From the NCBI RefSeq assembly GCF_041431135.1, contig NZ_CP107799.1:8060001-8124000 (forward strand): 64,000 nt of DNA, read 5' to 3'. Under the pieces are notes generated by a model. The model did no database searches, was not told the origin of the DNA, and saw only the letters and a program-made list of their open reading frames with translations. The translations under genes were made by a program, and so were the position numbers. Positions 56,522 to 63,496 of the stretch are shown piece by piece (within the stretch, counting starts at the first letter, position 1; every line of letters starts with the position of its first letter). Origin of the DNA: Streptomyces sp. NBC_00554. Lineage in GTDB: Bacteria > Actinomycetota > Actinomycetes > Streptomycetales > Streptomycetaceae.

Positions 56522-57604
56522 GTGGTTCGCGCAGCCGTACTTCCCGCCGTGGGCGCTCCTTTGGAGATCGCCGAGATCGACCTGCCGGAACCCGGTCCCG
56601 GACAGGTCCGCATACGGCTCGCCGCCGCCGGGGTCTGCCACTCCGACCTCTCCCTGTCCGACGGCACCATGCGGGTGCCCGTCCCCGCGGTGCTCGGCCA
56701 CGAGGGCGCCGGGACCGTCATCTCCGTCGGCGACGGCGTCACGCACGTCGCGCCGGGCGACGAGGTCGTCCTCAACTGGGCACCGTCATGCGGTAGTTGC
56801 CACACCTGCTCGCTGGGAGAGGTGTGGCTGTGTGCCAACGCGCTGCGCGGCGCGGGCGACGTCTACGCACGGCGCGCCTCCGACGGGAGCGATCTCCACC
56901 CTGGCCTGAACGTCGCCGCGTTCGCCGAGGAGACCGTCGTGGCCGCCGGATGCGTACTCCCCCTGCCGGACGGCGTACCCCTCACCGACGCCGCCCTCCT
57001 CGGCTGCGCCGTCCTCACCGGATACGGTGCCGTCCACCACTCCGCCAAGGTCCAACAGGGGGAGACCGTCGCCGTGTTCGGGGCCGGCGGCGTCGGGCTC
57101 GGGGCGCTGCAGGCGGCCCGGATCGCGGGCGCCTCGAAGATCGTCGCGGTCGACGTCTCACCCGCCAAGGAGTCACTCGCGCGCGACGCGGGCGCCACCG
57201 ACTACGTCGTGGCCTCCGACGCCACCGCCCGCGAGATCCGCGCCCTCACCGGCAAGCAGGGCGTCGACGTGGCCGTCGAGTGCGTCGGCCGCGCCGTCAC
57301 CATCCGCACCGCCTGGGACTCCACCCGACGCGGCGGCCGCACCACAGTCGTCGGCATCGGCGGCAAGGACCAGCAGGTCACCTTCAACGCTCTGGAGATC
57401 TTCCACTGGGGACGGACCCTTTCCGGCTGCGTGTACGGCAACTCCGACCCGGCGCGGGATCTGCCGGTACTGGCCGAGCATGTACGGGCAGGGCGGCTGG
57501 ACTTGGGGGCGCTGGTCACGGAACGCATCGGGTTGGAGGGGATTCCGGGGGCGTTCGAGAACATGGTGGCGGGGAAGGGGGGACGGGCGGTGGTGGTGTT
57601 TTAG
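56522..57604 (+). CDS. Zinc-dependent alcohol dehydrogenase (class III-like)
   Basis: 360 residues. The catalytic zinc ligands are Cys38 (GVCHSDLS), the GHEGAGTV His-Glu, and a further Cys after the Rossmann junction. Structural zinc is bound by CGSCHTCSLGEVWLC. The cofactor motif is VAVFGAGGVGLGALQAARIAG followed by VDVSPAKE, favouring NAD. It resembles long-chain, factor-dependent alcohol dehydrogenases. The start is GTG at 56522, preceded by AGGAGC. Operon with the aldehyde dehydrogenase. Confidence 0.93.
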   Translation: MVRAAVLPAVGAPLEIAEIDLPEPGPGQVRIRLAAAGVCHSDLSLSDGTMRVPVPAVLGHEGAGTVISVGDGVTHVAPGDEVVLNWAPSCGSCHTCSLGEVWLCANALRGAGDVYARRASDGSDLHPGLNVAAFAEETVVAAGCVLPLPDGVPLTDAALLGCAVLTGYGAVHHSAKVQQGETVAVFGAGGVGLGALQAARIAGASKIVAVDVSPAKESLARDAGATDYVVASDATAREIRALTGKQGVDVAVECVGRAVTIRTAWDSTRRGGRTTVVGIGGKDQQVTFNALEIFHWGRTLSGCVYGNSDPARDLPVLAEHVRAGRLDLGALVTERIGLEGIPGAFENMVAGKGGRAVVVF

Positions 57605-57844
57605 GTCGTGCCTTGGGTTTCCGCCCCGGCCGGAGATCTTTCAGCCTCGTCGGCGCTTGAGGGCGAGGTGCGCCGTCCCGATCCCCCACCCACCCGTGGG
57701 GGCTGCACCCTTCAGCCCCGGGGAAGATCTTTCAGCCCGTCCGGCGTTTGAGGACGAGCGCGTCAGCGCGATACGGGGGTCTGGGGGCGGAGCCCCCAGG
57801 AGCAAGGGACGGGTAGGGGCGGAGGGGGCGAAAACCCCCCGAGC
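57605..57844. other. Gene-free spacer made of repeat copies
   Basis: No gene. It begins with a degenerate GAGATCTTTCAGCC-(T)CGTCGGCG copy at about 57630, then CCCACCCGTGGGGGC stems, and ends with the long repeat listed at 57725-57838. It probably terminates the dehydrogenase operon and the convergent EamA gene. Confidence 0.6.
57725..57838 (+). repeat. Long Streptomyces repeat, copy A
   Basis: It starts AGATCTTTCAGCCCGTCCGG and ends GGAGGGGGCGAAAACCCC. It contains the strong stem CTGGGGGC-GGA-GCCCCCAG. Nearly identical to copy B (59822-59936), with four or five differences over about 114 bases, and inverted relative to copy C. The family is common in Streptomyces intergenic DNA. Confidence 0.75.
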
Positions 57845-58774
57845 TCAGGCCCGTTCCGGCTCCCGCTCCGGCGCGGCCGCCCTCGGCCGGGACCGGGACA
57901 CCGCCACCCCGGCCAGGCACAGCACCCCGCCCGCGAGCGTCATCAGCCCGGGGACCTCGCCCAGGAACAGCCAGGACATCAGCACCACGAGCGCAGGCAC
58001 CGCGTACGTCGTCGCCCCCATCCGACTCGCCGTCGTACGGGCCAGCGCGTACGCCCACGTCGTGAACGCCAGTGCGGTCGGAAACACACCCAGGTAAAGC
58101 ATGTTGAGCGTCGCCGACACGGGCGCGTCTGCCGCTTCGTGGACGAGTTGCCCGGCGAACGGCAGGCACGCGACCGCCCCGACGAGGCAGCCGAACGTCG
58201 TGGCCTGGAGCGGACTCGCCCGGCCGAGGACGGGCTTCTGGGCGACGACCCCGGCCGCGTAGGTGACGGCCGCGAGCAGACACAGGACGACCCCGAGGAC
58301 CGAGGAACCACCCTCGCCGGACATCGAGAGCCCCACGGCGACCGCCCCCGCGAACGACACCGCCATCCCCGCGAGCAGGCGCGGCGGCATGGCGTCGCCG
58401 AGCAGCCGGGAGCTGAGCAGGGCGAGGATGATCGGGCCGATGTTCACGACCAGTGCCGCTGTACCGGCGTCCACATGTTGCTCGCCCCAGTTGAGGGCGA
58501 CCATGTAGACGCCGAACCAGAGCACTCCGGATATGGCGATGCCCCGCCAGGTCGAACGCGGTGGCCAACCCTCCCTGCGTACAAGGCAGATGGCGCCCAG
58601 AATGACGGCTCCCGCCAGCAGCCTTCCGAGGGCGAGCGCACCCGGCGAGTACGCCGCACCCGCGCTCCTGATCGAGACGAAGGCCGAGGCCCACAGCACG
58701 ACGGTGACGGTCGCGGCGCCCGCGGCGAGTCTGTCGGTCCGCCGGGCGGTGGCGTGGGCCGGGGTGGTCATCAT
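57845..58774 (-). CDS. EamA/DMT-family transporter
   Basis: 309 residues with ten helices in two EamA repeats: VTVVLWASAFVSIRSAGAAYSPGALALGRLLAGA opens the first, and VLCLLAAVTYAAGVVAQKPVLGRASPLQATTF opens the second. It probably exports an amino acid or other metabolite. The tail is basic and Glu-rich (SRSRPRAAAPEREPERA). The start is ATG at 58774 or 58771. It is followed by repeat copy A. The ArsR gene is 106 bases upstream on the same strand. Confidence 0.92.
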   Translation of the reverse strand: MMTTPAHATARRTDRLAAGAATVTVVLWASAFVSIRSAGAAYSPGALALGRLLAGAVILGAICLVRREGWPPRSTWRGIAISGVLWFGVYMVALNWGEQHVDAGTAALVVNIGPIILALLSSRLLGDAMPPRLLAGMAVSFAGAVAVGLSMSGEGGSSVLGVVLCLLAAVTYAAGVVAQKPVLGRASPLQATTFGCLVGAVACLPFAGQLVHEAADAPVSATLNMLYLGVFPTALAFTTWAYALARTTASRMGATTYAVPALVVLMSWLFLGEVPGLMTLAGGVLCLAGVAVSRSRPRAAAPEREPERA

Positions 58775-58850
58775 GCTCCTGAGGCTAGGTGGGTGTGGAG
58801 GCAGGGTCTGGCGGATTTCGGACGTCGTGCCCGGCGGGCTCGGTGCTTCG

Positions 58851-58880
58851 CTCGTCCTCGTCCTCGTCCTCGTTCTCGTT
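58851..58880. repeat. Hexanucleotide microsatellite
   Basis: Five consecutive CTCGT(C/T) units directly follow, and touch, the stop codon of the leftward ArsR gene. Slippage here would alter only the 3' untranslated region. Confidence 0.7.
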
Positions 58881-59605
58881 CAGTGCAGTGCCGTGGCCTC
58901 GATACCGAGGAGGCCGGCGAAGGCCTGTTCGCCTTCGGGCGTGACCTTGACCGCTCGCTCCGAGCCGATCCGTACGCACCAGCGCGCGTCGAGTGCGTGG
59001 CGGCACAGGGCCGCGCCGGCGGTGCCCGCGAGGTGGGGGCGGCGTTCGGTCCAGTCGAGGCAGGAGCGGGTCAGGGGGCGCCGGCCGGTGCGGTCCAGGT
59101 CGATGCCGGCGGTGTCGAACCAGCGGAGGCCTGCGTCGGTGAGCGCGAAGCCGGTGTCCTGGCGGAGGAGGCCGCGGTCCGTCAGGGCGTCGGTGAGGGT
59201 GATGCCGAGGCGGCCGGCGAGGTGGTCGTAGCAGGTGCGGGCGCGGGACATCGCGGATCCGGCGCCGGACTCCCGCAGGGTGCGGGGTTGTCTGGTGGCG
59301 GTCGGTGCGACCTGGGCGGCGAGGTCCTCGACGAGCTGTGCGACGCCGGTGTCGGCCAGTCGTACGTATCGGTGCCGGCCCTGGCGTTCCTCGGTGAGCA
59401 GGCCGCCCGCGACCAGCTTGCCGAGGTGTTCGCTGGCGGTGGACGCGGCGACTCCGGCGTGGCGTGCCAGCTCGCCGGCGGTCCATGCCCGGCCGTCGAG
59501 CAACGCCAGCAGAATGCAGGCCCGCGTCTCATCGGCGATCAGCCCTGCCAGCGCCGCCAGCCCCGGCCCTGCCGGGTTCCTCGCCCTTGTCATGCCGTCC
59601 AGCAT
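58880..59605 (-). CDS. ArsR-family winged-helix regulator
   Basis: 241 residues. The HTH is ALAGLIADETRACILLALLDGRAWTAGELARHAGVAASTASEHLGKLVAGGLLTEERQGRHRYVRLADTGV. A longer C-terminal half (RTLRESGAGSAMSRARTCYDHLAGRLGITLTDAL ... FDTAGIDLD) is typical of actinomycete ArsR regulators with small-molecule ligands. CxC metal ligands of ArsR/SmtB are absent. The start is ATG at 59605 or 59593. It precedes the EamA gene on the same strand and probably controls it. Confidence 0.88.
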   Translation of the reverse strand: MLDGMTRARNPAGPGLAALAGLIADETRACILLALLDGRAWTAGELARHAGVAASTASEHLGKLVAGGLLTEERQGRHRYVRLADTGVAQLVEDLAAQVAPTATRQPRTLRESGAGSAMSRARTCYDHLAGRLGITLTDALTDRGLLRQDTGFALTDAGLRWFDTAGIDLDRTGRRPLTRSCLDWTERRPHLAGTAGAALCRHALDARWCVRIGSERAVKVTPEGEQAFAGLLGIEATALH

Positions 59606-59650
59606 GCGCCGGGAACAGTTCGGTGGGCACCGAAGGGTGGTGGGGGTGGG

Positions 59651-59740
59651 ATTTTTTTCGCCCCCTCCGCCCCTACCCGTCCCTTGTTCCTGGGGCTCCG
59701 CCCCAGACCCCGCTCCTCAAACGCCGGAGGGGCTGAAGAT
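59651..59740 (-). repeat. Long Streptomyces repeat, copy C (inverted)
   Basis: TTTTTTCGCCCCCTCCGCCC through CCTCAAACGCCGG is the reverse complement of the right two-thirds of copies A and B, with several differences. Together A and C form inverted flanks about 1.9 kb apart around the EamA and ArsR genes. Confidence 0.75.
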
Positions 59741-59836
59741 TTCCCCGGCCGGAGCTGAATCTTTCGCCCCGGCGGCAGATCGTTCAGCCCCCGCGGTAGA
59801 TCCTTCAGCCCCGGCCGGGGTAGATCTTTCAGCCCG
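59741..59836 (+). repeat. Four tandem 21-24-bp units
   Basis: Units resembling GTAGATCTTTCAGCCCCGG follow one another (GCTGAATCTTTCGCCCCGGC, CAGATCGTTCAGCCCCCGCG, TAGATCCTTCAGCCCCGG, then TAGATCTTTCAGCCCG). They join copy C to copy B and are local multiplications of the left end of the long repeat. Confidence 0.65.
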
Positions 59837-59936
59837 TCCGGCGTTTGAGGACGAGCGCGTCAGCGCGATGCGGGGGTCTGGGGGCGGAGCCCCCAGAGAC
59901 AAGGGACGGGTAGGGGCGGAGGGGGCGAAAAACCCC
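59822..59936 (+). repeat. Long Streptomyces repeat, copy B
   Basis: Same orientation as copy A and nearly identical to it. It ends at the stop codon of the leftward tetR (59937) and can supply its terminator through the CTGGGGGC/GCCCCCAG stem. Confidence 0.75.
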
Positions 59937-60578
59937 TCACTCCCCCCGCCCCAGCCCCTCGAACCGCACCGCCAACCCATCCAGCAACGCCCTCAGCCCC
60001 ACCTCGAACGCCCGCTCATCGATCTTCTCCTGGTGCTCCGCGAGCAGATGGGCCTGCCCGAGGTGGGGATAGTCCGCGGGATCGTACGCCGCCGCGTCGT
60101 CGACGAAGCCGCCGGCGAAGGAGCCGAGGGCGGAGCCCATGATGAAGTAGCGCATCAGCGCGCCGATGGACGTGGCCTGCGACGGCGGCCACCCCGCCTC
60201 GACCATCGCACCGAAGACGGCGTCCGCCAGCCGCAGCCCCGCAGGCCGCCGCCCGGGCCCCCGCGCAAGCACCGGCACGATGTTCGGATGGTCGCGCAGC
60301 GCCGCCCGGTAGGACACGGCCCAGTCGTGCAGCGCCGTACGCCAGTCACGCCCGTCCTCGAACATCGACAGGTCGACCTGCGCGCTGACCGAGTCGGCGA
60401 CCGCCTCCAGGATCAGGTCCTTGGTCGCGAAGTGGTTGTAGAGGGACGGCCCGCTGACCCCCAGTTCGGCCGCGAGCCGCCGCGTGGAGACGGCGGCCAG
60501 GCCCTCGGCGTCCACCAGCGCACGTGCCGCGCCGACGATGCGGTCGGTGCTGAGGAGGGGCTTGCGCGGTCGGGCCAT
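59937..60578 (-). CDS. TetR-family regulator of acyl-CoA/aldehyde metabolism
   Basis: 213 residues. The HTH is STDRIVGAARALVDAEGLAAVSTRRLAAELGVSGPSLYNHFATKDLILEAVADSV. The C-terminal domain (RDWRTALHDWAVSYRAALRDHPNIVPVLARGPGRRPAGLRLAD) is of the TetR_C type. The ATG at 60578 (MARPRKP) is favoured over 60587. A palindrome between it and the acyl-CoA dehydrogenase recurs before the aldehyde dehydrogenase 5.5 kb away, so it may govern both. Its last codon touches repeat copy B. Confidence 0.9.
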   Translation of the reverse strand: MARPRKPLLSTDRIVGAARALVDAEGLAAVSTRRLAAELGVSGPSLYNHFATKDLILEAVADSVSAQVDLSMFEDGRDWRTALHDWAVSYRAALRDHPNIVPVLARGPGRRPAGLRLADAVFGAMVEAGWPPSQATSIGALMRYFIMGSALGSFAGGFVDDAAAYDPADYPHLGQAHLLAEHQEKIDERAFEVGLRALLDGLAVRFEGLGRGE

Positions 60579-60604
60579 GGCGCACATAGTAGGGCTGCGC
60601 CTGG

Positions 60605-60623
60605 AAACTAGCAGTGCTAATTA
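60605..60623. promoter_or_regulatory. TetR operator, acyl-CoA dehydrogenase side
   Basis: AAACTAGCAGTGCTAATTA, near-palindromic (AACTAGCA/TGCTAATT), lies between the divergent tetR and acyl-CoA dehydrogenase starts. It matches the site at 55035-55053. Confidence 0.65.
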
Positions 60624-60645
60624 AAATGTAGTGGGGTGACTCGTC

Positions 60646-61797
60646 ATGAACCTGGAGCTCAGCGAGGAGCAGACCGCCGTCCGGCGGCTCGCCAGGGACT
60701 TCGTGGACCGCGAGATCGCCCCGCATGTCATCGAGTGGGACCGTGCGGAGGACGTCGACCGGTCCATCGTGAAGAAGCTCGGTGAGGTCGGCTTCCTCGG
60801 GCTCACGATCGACGAGGAGTACGGCGGCAGCGGCGGCGACCACCTCGCGTACTGCCTGGTGACGGAGGAGCTGGGCCGCGGTGACTCCTCCGTGCGCGGG
60901 ATCGTGTCCGTCTCGCTGGGCCTCGTCGCCAAGACGATCGCGTACTGGGGGAGCGAGGAGCAGAAGCGGCAGTGGCTGCCGGGGCTGACCTCCGGCGAGT
61001 ACGTCGGATGCTTCGGGCTCACCGAGCCCGGCACCGGCTCGGACGCGGGCAACCTGTCGACGAAGGCCGACCGCGATGGCGACGAGTACGTCATCAACGG
61101 CACCAAGATGTTCATCACGAACGGGACTTGGGCCGATGTCGTACTCCTCTTCGCCCGGTCGACCGACGCCCCGGGACACAAGGGCGTCTCCGCCTTCCTC
61201 GTACCGACCGACACACCGGGACTGTCCCGCCGCACCATCCACGGCAAGCTCGGACTGCGCGGGCAGGCCACGGCGGAGCTGGTCCTCCAGGACGTGCGCG
61301 TCCCCGCTTCGGCGATGATCGCGCCGGAGAGCAAGGGCTTCGCCGTCGCGATGTCCGCGCTGGCCAAGGGGCGGATGTCGGTGGCCGCGGGCTGCGTCGG
61401 CATAGCCCAGGCGGCGCTGGACGCGGCGGTGACGTACGCGACCGAGCGGGAGCAGTTCGGCAAGACGATCGCCCATCACCAGCTGGTGCAGGAGCTGCTC
61501 AGCGACATCGCCGTGGACGTGGACGCGGCGCGCCTGCTGACCTGGCGGGTCGCCGATCTCGTAGACCGCGGGCTGCCGTTCGCCACCGAGTCCTCGAAGG
61601 CCAAGCTCTTCGCATCCGAGGCTGCCGTGCGTGCCGCGAACAACGCCCTCCAGGTCTTCGGCGGCTATGGCTACATCGACGAGTACCCGGTGGGCAAGCT
61701 GCTGCGCGACGCCCGCGTGATGACCCTCTACGAGGGCACCAGCCAGATCCAGAAGCTGGTCATCGGGCGGGCGCTGACCGGCGTTTCGGCGTTCTGA
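60646..61797 (+). CDS. Acyl-CoA dehydrogenase
   Basis: 383 residues, full family length. N-terminal helices (LSEEQTAVRRLARDFVDREIAPHVIEWDRAEDVDRSIVKKLGEVGFLGLTIDEEYGG) precede FAD/substrate segments YVGCFGLTEPGTGSDAGNLSTKADRDGDEYVINGTKMFITNG. The C-terminal domain has REQFGKTIAHHQLVQELLSDIAVDVDAARLL, and VFGGYGYIDEYPVGKLLRDARVMTLYEGTSQIQ with the catalytic Glu in YEGTS. It oxidises an acyl-CoA (short-chain or branched) using ETF. It is divergent from its presumed TetR regulator. Confidence 0.95.
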   Translation: MNLELSEEQTAVRRLARDFVDREIAPHVIEWDRAEDVDRSIVKKLGEVGFLGLTIDEEYGGSGGDHLAYCLVTEELGRGDSSVRGIVSVSLGLVAKTIAYWGSEEQKRQWLPGLTSGEYVGCFGLTEPGTGSDAGNLSTKADRDGDEYVINGTKMFITNGTWADVVLLFARSTDAPGHKGVSAFLVPTDTPGLSRRTIHGKLGLRGQATAELVLQDVRVPASAMIAPESKGFAVAMSALAKGRMSVAAGCVGIAQAALDAAVTYATEREQFGKTIAHHQLVQELLSDIAVDVDAARLLTWRVADLVDRGLPFATESSKAKLFASEAAVRAANNALQVFGGYGYIDEYPVGKLLRDARVMTLYEGTSQIQKLVIGRALTGVSAF

Positions 61798-61903
61798 GGT
61801 GTTCTGCAGTGGTCTGAGGCTCCGAGGTCCCGGGTGCGGCTGAGTACGCAAGTGAGTACCCGAGCGGATGTGGTCCGGAGCGCCGTGGCCGACCCTGATT
61901 CCC

Positions 61904-62191
61904 ATGAGTGAGACATCGGTCAAGCAGCAGTCCACCGCGGCCTTCTACGGGCAGGCCGTCGCCTCCTTCGGTATCGCGATGGGGGCCACCGCGCTCGGCA
62001 TCTTCAACCTCCAGACCGACGCCTGGGTGCGCGCGTTCCTGGGTATCGCCGTCCTCTACCTCGTGACCTCGGCCTTCACACTGGCCAAGGTGATCCGGGA
62101 CCGTCAGGAGGCCGGGCAGATCGTCAGCCGGGTCGACCAGGCGAGACTCGAGAAGCTGCTCGCCGAACACGACCCCTTCGAGAAGCTCTGA
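61904..62191 (+). CDS. YiaA/YiaB-family two-helix membrane protein
   Basis: 95 residues. Two hydrophobic helices (FYGQAVASFGIAMGATALGIFNL and AFLGIAVLYLVTSAFTLAKVI) are joined by a short loop, matching the yiaA/B domain. The tail (RDRQEAGQIVSRVDQARLEKLLAEHDPFEKL) is charged and cytoplasmic. Function of the family is unknown. The ATG at 61904 fits; the frame to 61868 is not needed. Upstream, GAGTACGCAAGTGAGTAC (about 61842-61859) is a spaced direct repeat in the promoter region. Confidence 0.88.
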   Translation: MSETSVKQQSTAAFYGQAVASFGIAMGATALGIFNLQTDAWVRAFLGIAVLYLVTSAFTLAKVIRDRQEAGQIVSRVDQARLEKLLAEHDPFEKL

Positions 62192-62212
62192 TCCGCTCCC
62201 TGAGCGGGCATG

Positions 62213-62228
62213 CTAAGCGCTCGCTCAG
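62213..62228. promoter_or_regulatory. TetR operator, autoregulatory copy
   Basis: CTAAGCGCTCGCTCAG (arms CTAAGC and GCTCAG) matches the perfect palindrome at 63416-63431 at 13 of 16 positions. It lies 48 bases before the tetR ATG. Confidence 0.7.
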
Positions 62229-62275
62229 GTTCGGGGGTATGGTGTCACCCTGCCAGTGGAAGGGGCGAACCAGCG

Positions 62276-62902
62276 ATGAGTACGGCGGAGGAAACGGCCG
62301 GCGCCGAGGCGCAGGCGTGGGCCGAGGTCACCCCCGACGCGGCCCGGCGGCTGCTCGTCGCCGCCGTGGAAGCCTTCGCCGAGCGCGGGTACCACGCGAC
62401 GACCACCCGGGACATCGCGGGCCGCGCGGGCATGAGCCCGGCCGCGCTGTACATCCACTACAAGACCAAGGAAGAGCTGCTCCACCGGATCAGCCGGATC
62501 GGGCACGACAAGGCGATCGACATTCTGCGGACCGCCGCGGAGGGTGACGGCAGCGCCGCCGAGCGGCTCTCGGACGCCGTGCGGTCCTTCGTACGGTGGC
62601 ACGCCGCGCAGCACACCACCGCGCGCGTCGTGCAGTACGAGCTCGACGCGCTCGGTCCCGACGCGCGTGCGGAGATCGTGGCCCTGCGGCGGCAGACCGA
62701 CGCCGCCGTGCGCGGCATCATCGAGGACGGTGTCGCGGCGGGCGAGTTCGACGTGCCCGACGTGCCGGGCACCACGCTCGCGGTGCTCTCGCTCTGCATC
62801 GACGTGGCGCGCTGGTTCAACGTCAACGGGCCCCGGACCCCCGACGAGGTCGGCGCGCTCTACGCCGACCTCGTACTGCGGATGGTGGGGGCCAAGCCGT
62901 AG
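62276..62902 (+). CDS. TetR-family regulator linked to a MaoC dehydratase
   Basis: 208 residues. The HTH is AARRLLVAAVEAFAERGYHATTTRDIAGRAGMSPAALYIHYKTKEELLHRISRIGHDKAI. The C-terminal domain (RWHAAQHTTARVVQYELDALGPDARAEIVALRRQTDAAVRGIIEDGV) is the KstR2/FadR-like type found with fatty-acid genes. The ATG at 62276 follows AAGGGG. It converges on the MaoC gene, and the same palindrome precedes both genes, so it probably controls both in response to an acyl-CoA. Confidence 0.92.
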   Translation: MSTAEETAGAEAQAWAEVTPDAARRLLVAAVEAFAERGYHATTTRDIAGRAGMSPAALYIHYKTKEELLHRISRIGHDKAIDILRTAAEGDGSAAERLSDAVRSFVRWHAAQHTTARVVQYELDALGPDARAEIVALRRQTDAAVRGIIEDGVAAGEFDVPDVPGTTLAVLSLCIDVARWFNVNGPRTPDEVGALYADLVLRMVGAKP

Positions 62903-62927
62903 CCCCGCGGGGACCGGCCCGGAAGCC

Positions 62928-63389
62928 TCAGAAGTAGTAGCGGGACACCGACTCCGCCACGCACACCGGCTTGTCGCCGCCCTCGCGTTCGACCGTCACC
63001 GTCGCCGTGACCTGCACACCGCCACCGGCCTCGGTGACCTCCGTGAGCACGGCCGTGGCGCGCAGCCGGGAGCCGACCGGGACGGGCGCGGGGAAACGGA
63101 CCTTGTTGGTGCCGTAGTTGACGCCCATCTTCATGCCTTCGACGCGCATCACCTGCGGCACCAGCGCCGGGAGCAGTGAGAGCGTCAGATAGCCGTGTGC
63201 GATGGTCGTGCCGAAGGGGCCCGTGGCGGCCTTCTCCGGGTCCACGTGGATCCACTGGTGGTCACCCGTGGCGTCCGCGAACAGATCGATCCGCTTCTGG
63301 TCGATCTCCAGCCAGTCGCTGTGGCCCAACTGCTCGCCCACGCCCGACTTCAGCTCGTCGGCGGACTTGAAGATCCTCGGCTCTGCCAT
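62928..63389 (-). CDS. MaoC-family (R)-specific enoyl-CoA hydratase
   Basis: A 153-residue hot-dog protein. FADATGDHQWIHVDPEKAATGPFGTTIAHGYLTLSLLPAL is the R-hydratase motif with the catalytic Asp and His. VNYGTNKVRFPAPVPVGSRLRATAVLTEV completes the fold. It hydrates trans-2-enoyl-CoA in fatty-acid or polyketide-precursor metabolism. The ATG at 63389 follows GGGAGGCCAGGGAC. The perfect palindrome CTAAGC-GACT-GCTTAG lies 27 bases upstream. Confidence 0.93.
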   Translation of the reverse strand: MAEPRIFKSADELKSGVGEQLGHSDWLEIDQKRIDLFADATGDHQWIHVDPEKAATGPFGTTIAHGYLTLSLLPALVPQVMRVEGMKMGVNYGTNKVRFPAPVPVGSRLRATAVLTEVTEAGGGVQVTATVTVEREGGDKPVCVAESVSRYYF

Positions 63390-63415
63390 GTCCCTGGCCT
63401 CCCGCATGTCAATGT

Positions 63416-63431
63416 CTAAGCGACTGCTTAG
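63416..63431. promoter_or_regulatory. TetR operator before the MaoC gene
   Basis: CTAAGC-GACT-GCTTAG, a perfect inverted repeat, lies 27 bases before the MaoC start and 66 bases before soxR. Its partner is at 62213-62228. Confidence 0.72.
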
Positions 63432-63496
63432 CATGGTCGGGTGCGGGCCGGATGTCAACGGACCGGACGGGTGGCGAGGTGGGTAGGGTTGGAGGG

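Noticed and set aside
61842..61859. GAGTACGCAAGTGAGTAC before the YiaA/YiaB gene as an operator
   Set aside because: Only a short direct repeat; no symmetry or second copy to support a regulator site, so it is mentioned only with the gene.
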